DNA of 64,000 nt from contig NZ_CP009458.1 in assembly GCF_000758305.1 (NCBI RefSeq), positions 3,162,001 to 3,226,000 on the forward strand. The letters run 5' to 3'. Below are positions 44,075 through 52,579 of the stretch, in pieces (position 1 is the stretch's first letter; each line of letters begins with the position of its first letter). A program made the position numbers and the translations under genes. Origin of the DNA: Cedecea neteri. GTDB taxonomy: Bacteria; Pseudomonadota; Gammaproteobacteria; Enterobacterales; Enterobacteriaceae. Below the pieces are notes generated by a model. The model was not told where the DNA came from. It worked only from the letters and a program-made list of their open reading frames with translations, and did not search any database.

Positions 44075-44159
44075 CCCTCGTCCTTTAAGGGCGAGGGAAT
44101 AAACAAGATTGCATGTCGTTTCCCCCTCTCCCTTTTGGGGAGAGGGCCGGGGTGAGGGG
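44075..44159. repeat. Two more CCCTC/GAGGG palindromic repeats
   Basis: Unit at 44075-44097 (CCCTCGTCC...GGGCGAGGG) and unit at 44122-44159 (CCCCCTCTCCC...GGGGAGAGGG followed by GGGGTGAGGGG). Same type as the cluster at 40958-41112; with it they bracket the pepT-like/dppA-like module. May also act as terminator for both converging transcripts. Confidence 0.78.
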
Positions 44160-44187
44160 TTTTAACCACTCGGCCCCAAATTAACCG

Positions 44188-45555
44188 CTACACCGTACTG
44201 CGTTCACTCACCGCCTCAACCGGCGCAGTTGTTGCCGCCTGATTCGCCTGTTGTTCCTCGCGGAACTTCAGGTTATCCCACACCCGGAAGAACGGGTAAT
44301 ACATCACCAGCGAGATAGCCAGGTTCACAATCTGCAGAATCGAGCCGGAAACATGGCCGCCGGTCGCCAAATAGCCGCTGACGATAATAGGCGTCGTGAA
44401 CGGCAGCGCAATCCCCGCAGGCGGCGCCACCAGGCCGGTTGCCATCGCCGTGTAGGAGACAATCACCAGCACCACTGGGGTCAGAATAAACGGCACCACC
44501 AGGTACGGATTCATCACTAGCGGAATGCCAAACACCATCGGTTCGCTGATGTTAAACAGGCTGCCCGGCGCGGCAATTTTACCCAGTTGCTTCATCTGCA
44601 CGCTGCGGCTGCGGATCAGCATAAAGATCACCAGGCCTAACAGCGCGCCGGTGCCGCCAGGGGCAATCCACAGGTCGTAGAACTGTTGGGTAATGATGTG
44701 CGGGATAGGCAGGCCGTTCTGGAATGCCGCCAGGTTCTCGGACATATTGGTCAGCCAGACCGGGCGGATAAACACCAGCACGATGGTGTCGCCGTGCAGG
44801 CCGAGCGTCCACAGAATACCAATCAGGATCACCGACACAATCATTCCCGGTAACGAGCCGCCAATGTGGCTCATCGGAATGCCGACCAGATCCGTGATCA
44901 TAGTGTTGATGTCACCAAACGGCGTGGCTTCCACCAACAGGCGAAGCGCCAGCACTACCGCCAGCACGCAGAAACCAGGCACCAGCGCGAGGAACGATTT
45001 TGCTACCGCTGGCGGCACACCCTCTGGCATGCGGATCACCAGATTACGGTTGCTGATAAACCGGTAAATTTCGGTAGAAAGCAGGGCGATCAGAATCGCG
45101 ACAAACAGCCCCTGACTGCCAATCTGCCCCATCGGCAGCACGCCCTTCACGAACTCAGCTGGCCCTCCGGACGGTGGGGTAAACATAATGTTCTGCGGGA
45201 TGGTCATGATAAAGGCGACCAGCGACACGGCCCCGGCGGTAAGCGGGTCGATGGTGCGGTATTTTTCGGCCAGACGATAGGCGATCCCGAAACTCGAAAT
45301 AATTGCCATGATGTCATAGGTCGCTTTGACCGGATAAAGCAGCTTGGTCTGCCACGTGGCACCAAACAGATCGGTCATTAGCTGGGGGTAACCCGGCACC
45401 GGCAGATAAGCGAAAATCAGGAAGAACGAGCCAATCAGCATGAACGGCATGTTCAGAATGATCCCGTCGCGGACGGAAAGCACGTGCTTTTGCCCGGCGA
45501 TTTTCAGCGCCACCGGAAGCACATATTTTTCAAGAAACGATTTCTTTGCGGACAC
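44188..45555 (-). CDS. PTS EIIC, lactose/cellobiose family
   Basis: 455 residues from a GTG at 45555 (AGGGG upstream). The longer frame to 45684 would overlap the GH4 gene and is rejected. Around ten membrane helices, with the family motifs GQKHVLSVRDGIILNMPFMLIGSFFLI, IAPGGTGALLG and NISEPMVFGIPLVMNP. A beta-glucoside or chitobiose-type sugar channel of the inner membrane, working with the EIIB encoded two genes upstream. No EIIA gene is in the cluster. The polar C-terminal tail has no EII domain. Confidence 0.93.
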   Translation of the reverse strand: MSAKKSFLEKYVLPVALKIAGQKHVLSVRDGIILNMPFMLIGSFFLIFAYLPVPGYPQLMTDLFGATWQTKLLYPVKATYDIMAIISSFGIAYRLAEKYRTIDPLTAGAVSLVAFIMTIPQNIMFTPPSGGPAEFVKGVLPMGQIGSQGLFVAILIALLSTEIYRFISNRNLVIRMPEGVPPAVAKSFLALVPGFCVLAVVLALRLLVEATPFGDINTMITDLVGIPMSHIGGSLPGMIVSVILIGILWTLGLHGDTIVLVFIRPVWLTNMSENLAAFQNGLPIPHIITQQFYDLWIAPGGTGALLGLVIFMLIRSRSVQMKQLGKIAAPGSLFNISEPMVFGIPLVMNPYLVVPFILTPVVLVIVSYTAMATGLVAPPAGIALPFTTPIIVSGYLATGGHVSGSILQIVNLAISLVMYYPFFRVWDNLKFREEQQANQAATTAPVEAVSERSTV

Positions 45556-45611
45556 GGTTACCCCTGTCCCGGCGCATGGCCGGGCATTATTGTTATTGAT
45601 TTCTGTTGTGG

Positions 45612-45635
45612 GGTGGGCGTACAGCGTCACCCACC
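45612..45635 (-). promoter_or_regulatory. Intercistronic hairpin between the GH4 and EIIC genes
   Basis: GGTGGG ... CCCACC arms with a 12-base loop in the 91-base gap, no T-run. Possibly an mRNA stability element. Confidence 0.35.
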
Positions 45636-45646
45636 GGTAAGCGGCG

Positions 45647-46948
45647 CTAATTAAACTGCGGCAGCCACGCCTTGTTGCTTGCAAGCACTTCGTCGAGCAA
45701 CGCCTGAGCGATATTCACGTCAGCCACCAGCGGGTTCGCTATCAGCGCCAGGAGCGCCTGCTGCTTATCGCCGTGAACCGCTGCTTCAATCGTTAGCCGT
45801 TCAAAGTCTTTCACCTGCTGGGTCAGGCCATTCATCAGGGGAGGAAGTTTGCCGAAGGCCAGCGGATGCGCCCCCAGCGCATCGATCACGCAGTTGGTTT
45901 CGATCACCGCGTCGTCCGGCAGTCCCTGAATAGCGCCGTTGTTGGCGGTATTCACCACCATCTGTTTGCCGAGGTTGTTGTGCAGGGCGTCGATAAGTTC
46001 CAGGGCCACTTCCGAATAGAACGAGCCGCCGCGCTGGCTCAACTGCTCTGGCTTTTTGTCGAGCTGTGGGTTGGCATACAGTTCAAACAATTCGGCCTCG
46101 ACTTTCATCACCTGTTCAGCGCGGGTGCCTTTCCCGTTAGCCGCATCCGCCAGCTCGTCTTTGAGCATGGTGCGGGTTTGCCAGAAGTAACGATGGTACG
46201 GGCAAGGGATTGCTTTCAGGGCACGCAGCAGGGCCGGCGGCCACGGAATCGCTTTAATGTTGTTCATCGACAACTGCTCGCCGTCGCACAACATCTCAAT
46301 GACTTCGGCGGTCGCGTCACGGCCATCGGCAATCACTTCGTGCACCCATACCATGTGGTTGAGTCCGGCGAAGCGCAGCGTAACTTTGTCGTAAGGCAGC
46401 TGTAGCATGTCAGCGATGGTGTGGTGCATGGTCACCGGCACGTTGCACAGGCCAACAATGTTGGCGCTGCTGTAGCGGGAAACCGCCTCGGTGACGATCC
46501 CTGCCGGGTTGGTGAAATTAATAATCCACGCGTTCGGGGCCAGGCGCTCAACGCGTTTAGCGATGTCCAGCATCACCGGAATAGTCCGCAGTGCTTTGGC
46601 AAAACCGCCGACGCCGGTGGTCTCCTGGCCCAGCAGCTCGTGGCTTAGGCCCAGGCGTTCGTCGGCGGCACGTGCGGGCAGTTGCCCCACGCGAAGCTGG
46701 GTCAGCACGAAGCTGGAACCCGCAATCGCGGCGTCTGGTTCGTAATGCACCGTCACTTTGACCTGCTCCAGCCCTTTGCTGTCGAACATGCGGCGAGCCA
46801 GCGCGGCGATGATTTCAACCTTCTGGCGGCCCGCTTCTACATCCACCAGCGCCAGCTCCGTCATTGGCAGGGCGGCATGGCGCAGAATCAGGCCTTCAAT
46901 CAGTTCCGGGGTGTAGCTGCTTCCCCCGCCCACAACGGTAATTTTCAT
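45647..46948 (-). CDS. 6-phospho-beta-glucosidase, glycoside hydrolase family 4
   Basis: 433 residues. N-terminal Rossmann motif VVGGGSSYTPEL binds NAD+. The metal site is C168 (GLCNVP) and H198 (GLNHMVW), with INFTNPAGI and TTGVGGFAKALRTIP as in LicH/ChbF-type enzymes. GH4 enzymes hydrolyse 6-phospho-beta-glucosides by a redox-assisted, Mn2+- and NAD+-dependent route. Middle gene of EIIB-GH4-EIIC, 16 bases after the EIIB stop. The product of the PTS import is its expected substrate. Confidence 0.92.
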   Translation of the reverse strand: MKITVVGGGSSYTPELIEGLILRHAALPMTELALVDVEAGRQKVEIIAALARRMFDSKGLEQVKVTVHYEPDAAIAGSSFVLTQLRVGQLPARAADERLGLSHELLGQETTGVGGFAKALRTIPVMLDIAKRVERLAPNAWIINFTNPAGIVTEAVSRYSSANIVGLCNVPVTMHHTIADMLQLPYDKVTLRFAGLNHMVWVHEVIADGRDATAEVIEMLCDGEQLSMNNIKAIPWPPALLRALKAIPCPYHRYFWQTRTMLKDELADAANGKGTRAEQVMKVEAELFELYANPQLDKKPEQLSQRGGSFYSEVALELIDALHNNLGKQMVVNTANNGAIQGLPDDAVIETNCVIDALGAHPLAFGKLPPLMNGLTQQVKDFERLTIEAAVHGDKQQALLALIANPLVADVNIAQALLDEVLASNKAWLPQFN

Positions 46949-46964
46949 TGGTTTCTCCCGGTTG

Positions 46965-47270
46965 TCAGGCCATCAGAGTCATGGCTTTATCCAGTACGCG
47001 GTCGCCGCGCATGGTGCCGTAATCCATCATGTCGATCACCGCGACTGGTTTGCCGAGCGGGGCTGAAAGCTCGGAAAGGCGTGCCAGTTCGAACTGCACC
47101 TGAGGGCCGAGCAGCACCACGTCGGCGCTCTGGAGGTGGCTTTCAATTTCGGCCACAGAGACAGCGTCAATTTGAACGTCCAGGGCGCGTTTCGTGGCCT
47201 CGGCGCGCATTTTCTGCACCAGCATGCTGGTGGACATTCCCGCGGCACAACACAACATGATCTTTTTCAT
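46965..47270 (-). CDS. PTS EIIB, lactose/cellobiose family
   Basis: 101 residues, cytosolic. The phosphocysteine is C8 in CCAAGMSTSML, aligning with C10 of E. coli ChbB; then ADVVLLGPQVQFEL and VAVIDMMDYG. First gene of the operon; its promoter region carries TGAAA-N5-TTTCA dyads. Phosphate must come from an EIIA encoded elsewhere. Confidence 0.93.
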   Translation of the reverse strand: MKKIMLCCAAGMSTSMLVQKMRAEATKRALDVQIDAVSVAEIESHLQSADVVLLGPQVQFELARLSELSAPLGKPVAVIDMMDYGTMRGDRVLDKAMTLMA

Positions 47271-47287
47271 TACCTTTATCCTTCAAA

Positions 47288-47304
47288 TTGAAAACGTGTT
47301 TCAA
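47288..47304. promoter_or_regulatory. Dyad 1, TTGAAA-N5-TTTCAA, near the EIIB start
   Basis: Perfect 6-bp arms, 17 bp in all, 18 bases upstream of the EIIB start. One of three matching dyads in the EIIB/RpiR intergenic region. Confidence 0.72.
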
Positions 47305-47329
47305 ACAACAGCGCGTTTATTCAGCATGT

Positions 47330-47346
47330 ATGAAAATTATTTTCAT
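47330..47346. promoter_or_regulatory. Dyad 2, ATGAAAA-N3-TTTTCAT
   Basis: Same TGAAA-N5-TTTCA core with perfect 7-bp arms, 42 bp centre-to-centre from dyad 1, i.e. on the same face of the helix. Confidence 0.7.
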
Positions 47347-47449
47347 GACCGTGATCTGCGTTGGATTATTGGTTTCCCGAATGTTAAAGGAATAACAAGG
47401 CTTTTACGGAAGGGGACGAAACTGCGGCAAGGCAACGCGGCAAAGTTAA

Positions 47450-47466
47450 TTGAAAAATAATTTCAA
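47450..47466. promoter_or_regulatory. Dyad 3, TTGAAA-N5-TTTCAA, near the regulator start
   Basis: Arms identical to dyad 1; 120 bp centre-to-centre from dyad 2 and 54 bases before the RpiR-family gene. Suits autoregulation. Confidence 0.72.
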
Positions 47467-47519
47467 CGCATTATGATGATTTATCCGCCTGCGACGCAGA
47501 CACAAGGAACCTTTCAGCG

Positions 47520-48635
47520 ATGGATATTGTTTACCACCTGGTCCATGGGTTAGCCGACTCTTCTCCCCAGGAAACGCGGCTGGCCCGCTTTTTTCTGGAG
47601 AATTTCTTCCAGCTACCGGATGCCACCATGGAGCAGCTGGCGGCGCGCGCGGGTGTCAGTCAGGCTACGCTCCAGCAGTTCGCGCGCACTATTGGCTGCA
47701 GCGATATGAATGATTTCCTCGGCCAGGTTCGCCACCAGCAGCACGACAGCCGGGTACAGGATTTGCTGGCAGCGCCGTCCCAAATGTTGGGAGATGCCGC
47801 CTGGGTGGATAACGACACGCTGCAGTTTCTCGCCAACCGGGGCGGCGTGGCTAAAGATGTTCTGGAGCGTTTTTCTCATTCCATCGGACGGGAGACTGAG
47901 GGCGACATTATCAGCCGGATCCGTCAGCGGCTGGCGGAGTTCAGTCAGCAGGAAGCGAGAGTTGCGCAGGCTATTTTGCAAGATCCGGGCTTTGCGTCGT
48001 CGGCAACAATCGACCAGCTTGCCCAGGCTGCGGGCGTCAGTCCGGCTACCATCACACGCTTTGCCAGAGCCGCAGGCTGCGACGATATTCGCGATTTACG
48101 CATGAAGCTGGCGCAGGCCAGCACCGCCATACCGGGCAGTGAGCTGCCTGCTGCCTGGCAGCAGCGGTTAACCGGCATTCAGCAGGCGCTAACTCAGCAA
48201 CTGGAAACGCTTCCGGAAGCCAATGTTTCGCGCGCCGTTTCGCTGTTGAAGCAAGCGAAAGCGATTCATATTTTCAGCGCAGGCACGGCAGACACGCCTT
48301 TTGCCAGCCTTTTGCAGTACCGGCTGCTGACGCAGGGGCAGCCCGCCAGCGTCTGTTATGACCCGGCACTGATGAGCTTCACCGCCTCCATGTTGAATAG
48401 CGAGCAGGCGATGATCGTCTTTGCCAGCTCGACGCCGGACAGCGCGCTGCTGGCGGCGGTGCGGCAGGCCCGGCGGCAGGGCGCAGCCATCATTATGGTG
48501 ACGAAAGATCCCGCCAGCGTTGCCCATACCGGAGATGTCTGGCTGCCACCCGGTGAAGGGCATTATGGCGCGTTATTGATTGTTGACCTGCTTTGCGATG
48601 GGCTTACCGCCCCCGGCGATGAGCGCAAGATCTGA
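47520..48635 (+). CDS. MurR/RpiR-family regulator with two HTH domains
   Basis: 371 residues, longer than the usual 280-300. Two copies of the RpiR helix-turn-helix module appear. Copy 1 (about 1-75) has MEQLAARAGVSQATLQQFARTIGCSDMNDF. Copy 2 (about 127-200) has IDQLAQAAGVSPATITRFARAAGCDDIRDL. A SIS sugar-phosphate domain follows (about 230-365: AIHIFSAGTADTPFASLLQYRL, IVFASSTPDSALLAAVRQARRQGAAIIMVT). Divergent from the EIIB-GH4-EIIC operon, so it probably senses a 6-phospho-sugar and controls that operon. Confidence 0.87.
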   Translation: MDIVYHLVHGLADSSPQETRLARFFLENFFQLPDATMEQLAARAGVSQATLQQFARTIGCSDMNDFLGQVRHQQHDSRVQDLLAAPSQMLGDAAWVDNDTLQFLANRGGVAKDVLERFSHSIGRETEGDIISRIRQRLAEFSQQEARVAQAILQDPGFASSATIDQLAQAAGVSPATITRFARAAGCDDIRDLRMKLAQASTAIPGSELPAAWQQRLTGIQQALTQQLETLPEANVSRAVSLLKQAKAIHIFSAGTADTPFASLLQYRLLTQGQPASVCYDPALMSFTASMLNSEQAMIVFASSTPDSALLAAVRQARRQGAAIIMVTKDPASVAHTGDVWLPPGEGHYGALLIVDLLCDGLTAPGDERKI

Positions 48636-48723
48636 GTTTTGACATCAAGGCGGCTTAACCCCCACACAATGTATCGTTTTTTGCTATACCTGAATGGCTT
48701 ATACCCACAAACAGGATCAAACG

Positions 48724-49392
48724 ATGCGTAGCAAAACGTATTTTAAAGTGGCTTGTCTGGCAGGTTTATTAGCGCTGGCGGGGTGTGCTTCTAAAACCAC
48801 CGCGCCGGAAAAATACTCTGGTTTTTTAAAAGATTATTCCGGTCTGCAGGAGACAAAATCGGCAACCGGTAAAACAGTCATGCGCTGGGTTGACCCGAAC
48901 TTCAAACCCGACAATTACGACAGCCTGGTCTACAACCCGGTGGTCTACTATCCGACGCCAAGGCCCACGACCCAAATAGGCCAGAACACGCTGGATGGCC
49001 TGCTCACGTACACTAATACAAAGCTAAAAGCCGCGGCGGCGCAGCGTAAACCGCTGGTCACGACGCCAGGCCCGCACAGCCTTATTTTCCGGGGCGCGAT
49101 AACCGGCGTGGACAGCACCAAAGAAGGGCTGCAGTTCTATGAGGTGATCCCGATTGCGATGGTCGTTGCGGGCACGCAAATGGCCACCGGCCACCGCACA
49201 ATGAATACCGATCTCTATTTCGAAGGCGAACTGATTGATGCGGCGACCAATAAGCCCGTTTTACGCGTGGTGCGTAAGGGCGAAGGGAAAGCGCTCAGCA
49301 ACGAAAATGCCAAAGTTACTGTCGATACGCTGAAACAAGTAGTGGATGATTTGGCCACCGACGCCACGATGTTTGACGTGCCGAATAAATAA
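48724..49392 (+). CDS. ydcL: YdcL, DUF3313 lipoprotein
   Basis: 222 residues from MRSKTYFKVACL, the same length as E. coli YdcL; a longer start at 48694 is rejected. Signal peptide with lipobox LAGC, so mature Cys about 21, probably an outer-membrane lipoprotein since Ala-Ser follows the cysteine. DUF3313 body with KYSGFLKDYSGL, MRWVDPNF, LIFRGAITGVDSTKEGLQFYEV and GTQMATGHRTMNT. Function unknown. Followed by a strong terminator. Confidence 0.95.
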   Translation: MRSKTYFKVACLAGLLALAGCASKTTAPEKYSGFLKDYSGLQETKSATGKTVMRWVDPNFKPDNYDSLVYNPVVYYPTPRPTTQIGQNTLDGLLTYTNTKLKAAAAQRKPLVTTPGPHSLIFRGAITGVDSTKEGLQFYEVIPIAMVVAGTQMATGHRTMNTDLYFEGELIDAATNKPVLRVVRKGEGKALSNENAKVTVDTLKQVVDDLATDATMFDVPNK

Positions 49393-49412
49393 CGCTTTTT
49401 TTGCAAAAACAA

Positions 49413-49445
49413 AAACCGCAGCCCTGAACAAGCTGCGGTTTTTTA
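49413..49445 (+). terminator. Terminator of ydcL
   Basis: AACCGCAGC / GCTGCGGTT stem, 9-base loop, then T-run. It abuts the end of the convergent EamA gene and may serve both directions. Confidence 0.9.
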
Positions 49446-50345
49446 TTATGCAAGCTTTCTCCGCCACGGCAGCCACTGTTCTGGCTTAGCGAACATCACC
49501 AGGTTGCCCAGCAGGATCATCACCAGCCCCAGCACGGCGTTAGCGTGCCAGACATACCCTTCGTAGAGCGTCGACAGCGTTAGCGCCACCAATGGGAAGA
49601 GTAGCGTACTGTAGGCAGCCTGGCTCGCGCCGATGCGGCCTACCAGCGTGAAATAGGCGCCAAAGGCTATCACCGAACCAAAAATCGCCAGGTAAAGCAG
49701 GGAACCAATGTAGCGCGCGGTGAAATCCGGCATAAACGACTCGCCGCTTGCCAGCGCCACGATGCCCATAATCGCGGTGCCGTAAAACATCGCATAAGTA
49801 TTGGTCGATAGCGTTTCCAGGCCACGGCTTTGATGGCGGGCGCTGATCATATTCCCAAGCGAAAAACCAAAGGTGCCAAGCGCGCTAAGGCCGATGCCGA
49901 TAAGTAGTGAAGGTGCCATTTGCGTGGCCGCAAGGTCGTGCCAGAATAAGGCCACGATGCCGGCAATACCCAGCGCTGCGGCGGGCAGTACGCGGGGAGA
50001 GGGCTTCTTGCGGAAGAACAGAAAATTGTTGAAGGCGTTGAACAGCACCGCCATCGAGAAAATCACCGACTCCAGGCCGGAGCTGATATAGGCCGCCGCG
50101 TGGTAGAAGCAGAAAAAGTTGAAGCCGAAAACGCAGGCACCCTGCAGGACGCAAAACAGGTGGTCTTTGAGTCCGATGCGCTTCAGGCGGCCCAGCGCGA
50201 GCAGCACCACGAGCATCACCACCGCTGCCACGGCAAAGCGCCAGAAAATAGACACTGGGACGGAAACGACTCCCTGTTGCATGTAAATGGCTATCCAGGT
50301 CGTCCCCCAAATCACCACCACCAGAATATAAAGCAAAGCGTTCAT
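49446..50345 (-). CDS. EamA-family (DMT superfamily) transporter
   Basis: 299 residues with ten predicted membrane helices in two EamA repeats (about 5-135 and 150-288). It starts VVVIWGTTWIAIYMQQG, typical of the drug/metabolite exporters; second repeat AYFTLVGRIGASQAAYSTLLFPLVAL. Probably exports a metabolite, substrate unknown. Divergent from an AraC regulator, its likely controller. Not part of the E. coli ydcL-ydcO interval. Confidence 0.86.
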   Translation of the reverse strand: MNALLYILVVVIWGTTWIAIYMQQGVVSVPVSIFWRFAVAAVVMLVVLLALGRLKRIGLKDHLFCVLQGACVFGFNFFCFYHAAAYISSGLESVIFSMAVLFNAFNNFLFFRKKPSPRVLPAAALGIAGIVALFWHDLAATQMAPSLLIGIGLSALGTFGFSLGNMISARHQSRGLETLSTNTYAMFYGTAIMGIVALASGESFMPDFTARYIGSLLYLAIFGSVIAFGAYFTLVGRIGASQAAYSTLLFPLVALTLSTLYEGYVWHANAVLGLVMILLGNLVMFAKPEQWLPWRRKLA

Positions 50346-50493
50346 TGTTGTTCTCGTCAGTCAAAACCAGATGACGAGTCTCCTTTTTTTCCGACTCTGC
50401 GGCTTTCATCCGGGCCAGCGACTTGCATATTCTTGCGGTTTTTTTTCACGGCGGCAGTGGCGACGGCGGCGCGCAGTCCTTACACTAGCCATT

Positions 50494-51390
50494 ATGTTCC
50501 AGAAGCCGACTCCCGCTATGACCGCGCCATACCACGCCTTTGAAAACCTGCAGCAGCACAAAGCCCGCCTGAACGGCAGCGTTCAGCTTGGTTCAGGGAT
50601 TCAACTTGCCGCCTGGTCCAACGGAAATGACTGCATTACCCAGCGCTGCGATCACCACACGCTGAGTCTGTACGTGACCGAAGGGTACGAAACGTACCAA
50701 AAGACGGCGTCAGGCTGGCGCAACGGCGGCGGGCCGGATCGCTTCTGCATTATGCCGGAAGACAGCGAATCAACCTGGGACGTTCGGGATGACTTCTCGT
50801 TTGTGCACCTGTACTGCACTGACGAGCATCTGAAAGAGATTGCCGCGCAGATTTGGGACCGCAGCCCGGCGGCCATCAACCTTGATGAAAAAACCTTTGC
50901 CGACGACCCGCGCATAACCCAGCTTTATCGCCACTTCCTGCTGAGCAGCGATTGGCAGCAGCGAGCGAATCACCTGACGTTGAGCACGGCTTCTACGCTG
51001 CTGTTGACGCATCTGGTGCAGCATTACAGTAGCGTACAGTGGAAACTGCCGACGGTGCGCGGCGGGCTGGCCCCTGCGGTACTGCGCAATACACAGGCGT
51101 ATATCGAACAGAACCTTAGCGAGGCGCTGACTCTGGGCGAACTTGCCCGGCTGGCGGATCTCAGCGAATACCACTTTGCACGTATGTTTAAACAGTCCAC
51201 CGGCCTGGCGCCACACCAGTACGTGATGCAGCGCAGAATGGCGAAGGCGGAAACCCTGGTGCGTCAGGGGAAACTGCCGCTGACGGAGATCGCGATGGCC
51301 TGCGGGTTTAGCTCGCCCAGCCACTTCAGCACCCGCTTTAAAAGCGTCTTCGGCGCTACGCCGTCACAGCTACGCGCGCTTCAGCCTTAA
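50494..51390 (+). CDS. AraC-family regulator
   Basis: 298 residues from the ATG at 50494 (another candidate at 50518; no strong ribosome site at either). N-terminal cupin-like sensor domain (about 20-170, with DRFCIMPEDSESTWDVRDDFSFVHLYC) and the double HTH at the C-terminus: LTLGELARLADLSEYHFARMFKQSTGLAPHQYV and LTEIAMACGFSSPSHFSTRFKSVFGATPSQLR. Divergent from the EamA transporter; its 3' end overlaps convergent ydcO by 21 bases. Confidence 0.86.
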   Translation: MFQKPTPAMTAPYHAFENLQQHKARLNGSVQLGSGIQLAAWSNGNDCITQRCDHHTLSLYVTEGYETYQKTASGWRNGGGPDRFCIMPEDSESTWDVRDDFSFVHLYCTDEHLKEIAAQIWDRSPAAINLDEKTFADDPRITQLYRHFLLSSDWQQRANHLTLSTASTLLLTHLVQHYSSVQWKLPTVRGGLAPAVLRNTQAYIEQNLSEALTLGELARLADLSEYHFARMFKQSTGLAPHQYVMQRRMAKAETLVRQGKLPLTEIAMACGFSSPSHFSTRFKSVFGATPSQLRALQP

Positions 51391-52536
51391 AAGCGCGGTG
51401 TAGCAAATCCCCCCGGCGATCACGCCCCAAAATGCAGAGCTGACGCCCAGCAGATTGACCCCGGATGCGGTGACCAAAAACGTCACAATGGCGGCGTCCC
51501 TGTCGCGCTCGTGGTTCAATGCCTGGTGCAGGCTTCCGGCAATGGTGCCCAACAGGGCAAGTCCGGCAAGAGTATGGATCCAGGCGAGCGGCAGCGCCGT
51601 CAGCAGCGTCGAAATCGCTCCGCCAAACGCCCCTGCGAGTAAATAAAACACCCCTGCAGCCGCGGCGGCAAGCCAGCGTTTGTCTTTGTCCGGATGGGCT
51701 TCGGCGCTCTGGCAAATGGCGGCGGTAATGGCGGCAATGCAAACCGAAAACACCCCGAACGGTGCCAGTAGCAGGGCGATTAACGCCGTGACGACAATCA
51801 GCGGTGAAACCGGGATGTTGTAGCCGGAGGCCGCCAGCGTGGCGACGCCGGGGGCATTTTGCGAGGCCATCGTCACCAGGAAGAAGGGCACGCCGATGCC
51901 CAGCAGGCTGGCGAGACTAAACGAGGGGGCTATAAATTCAGGCACAACGACAGCAACCGGGACGCTCCCGACGTGAAGTTCGCCGCTGATAAAGCAAATC
52001 AACAGGCCAACCAGCATGGCGACAACCACGGCATAGCGCGGCGCAAATACTTTTGCCAGCAGCCAGCCGGCCAGCATACTGATGCACAGCAAAAAGTGAC
52101 CCTGTAACGATGTAAAGGTGTCGAGGCCAAACCGCAGCAAAACCCCGGCCAGCATGGCGGCGGAGAGCGTAGGGGGGATCAGGCGCATCAGCCTGGCGAA
52201 CAGTCCGGTGACGCCGCAAATCAGGATCAGCAGCGAAGCGAAAATAAAAATGCCTACCGCCTCGTTCAGGCTGTAGCCTGGCAGGCTGGTGGCCAGCAGC
52301 GCCGCGCCCGGCGTTGACCAGGCCGTCAGGATAGGCGCGCGATACCACAGCGTTAATCCCAGGGTGCTGATCCCCATGGCGATACCCAACATCGTCAGCC
52401 AGCCAGCGATTTGGTGCGGGTTAGCGCCTGCGGCATCTGCCGCCTGCCAGATAATGGCGGCGGAACTGGCATAGCCGACCAGGACGGCAACAAAACCGGC
52501 CAGAACGGCGGGAAACGGCGGAAGATAAAGGCGCAT
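51370..52536 (-). CDS. ydcO: YdcO, BenE-family (benzoate/H+ symporter) transporter
   Basis: 388 residues from MRLYLPPFPAVLAGF, matching the E. coli start; the longer frame to 52578 reads into the operator region and is rejected. About twelve membrane helices; MASQNAPGVATL and SPFG-like APFGVFSVCIAAITAAICQSAEAHPDKDKRWLAAA are BenE hallmarks. Divergent from ydcN. In E. coli, YdcN (SutR) is linked to sulfur utilisation, so a benzoate substrate is doubtful. Confidence 0.94.
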   Translation of the reverse strand: MRLYLPPFPAVLAGFVAVLVGYASSAAIIWQAADAAGANPHQIAGWLTMLGIAMGISTLGLTLWYRAPILTAWSTPGAALLATSLPGYSLNEAVGIFIFASLLILICGVTGLFARLMRLIPPTLSAAMLAGVLLRFGLDTFTSLQGHFLLCISMLAGWLLAKVFAPRYAVVVAMLVGLLICFISGELHVGSVPVAVVVPEFIAPSFSLASLLGIGVPFFLVTMASQNAPGVATLAASGYNIPVSPLIVVTALIALLLAPFGVFSVCIAAITAAICQSAEAHPDKDKRWLAAAAAGVFYLLAGAFGGAISTLLTALPLAWIHTLAGLALLGTIAGSLHQALNHERDRDAAIVTFLVTASGVNLLGVSSAFWGVIAGGICYTALLRLKRA

Positions 52537-52579
52537 GGTTGACTCGCTGTGCGTTATAACGTCCGGGGAATATAGCATC

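Noticed and set aside
43159..44169. 336-residue open frame antisense to the dppA-like gene
   Set aside because: Shadow frame; it also runs through the palindromic repeats, which is unlikely for a gene.
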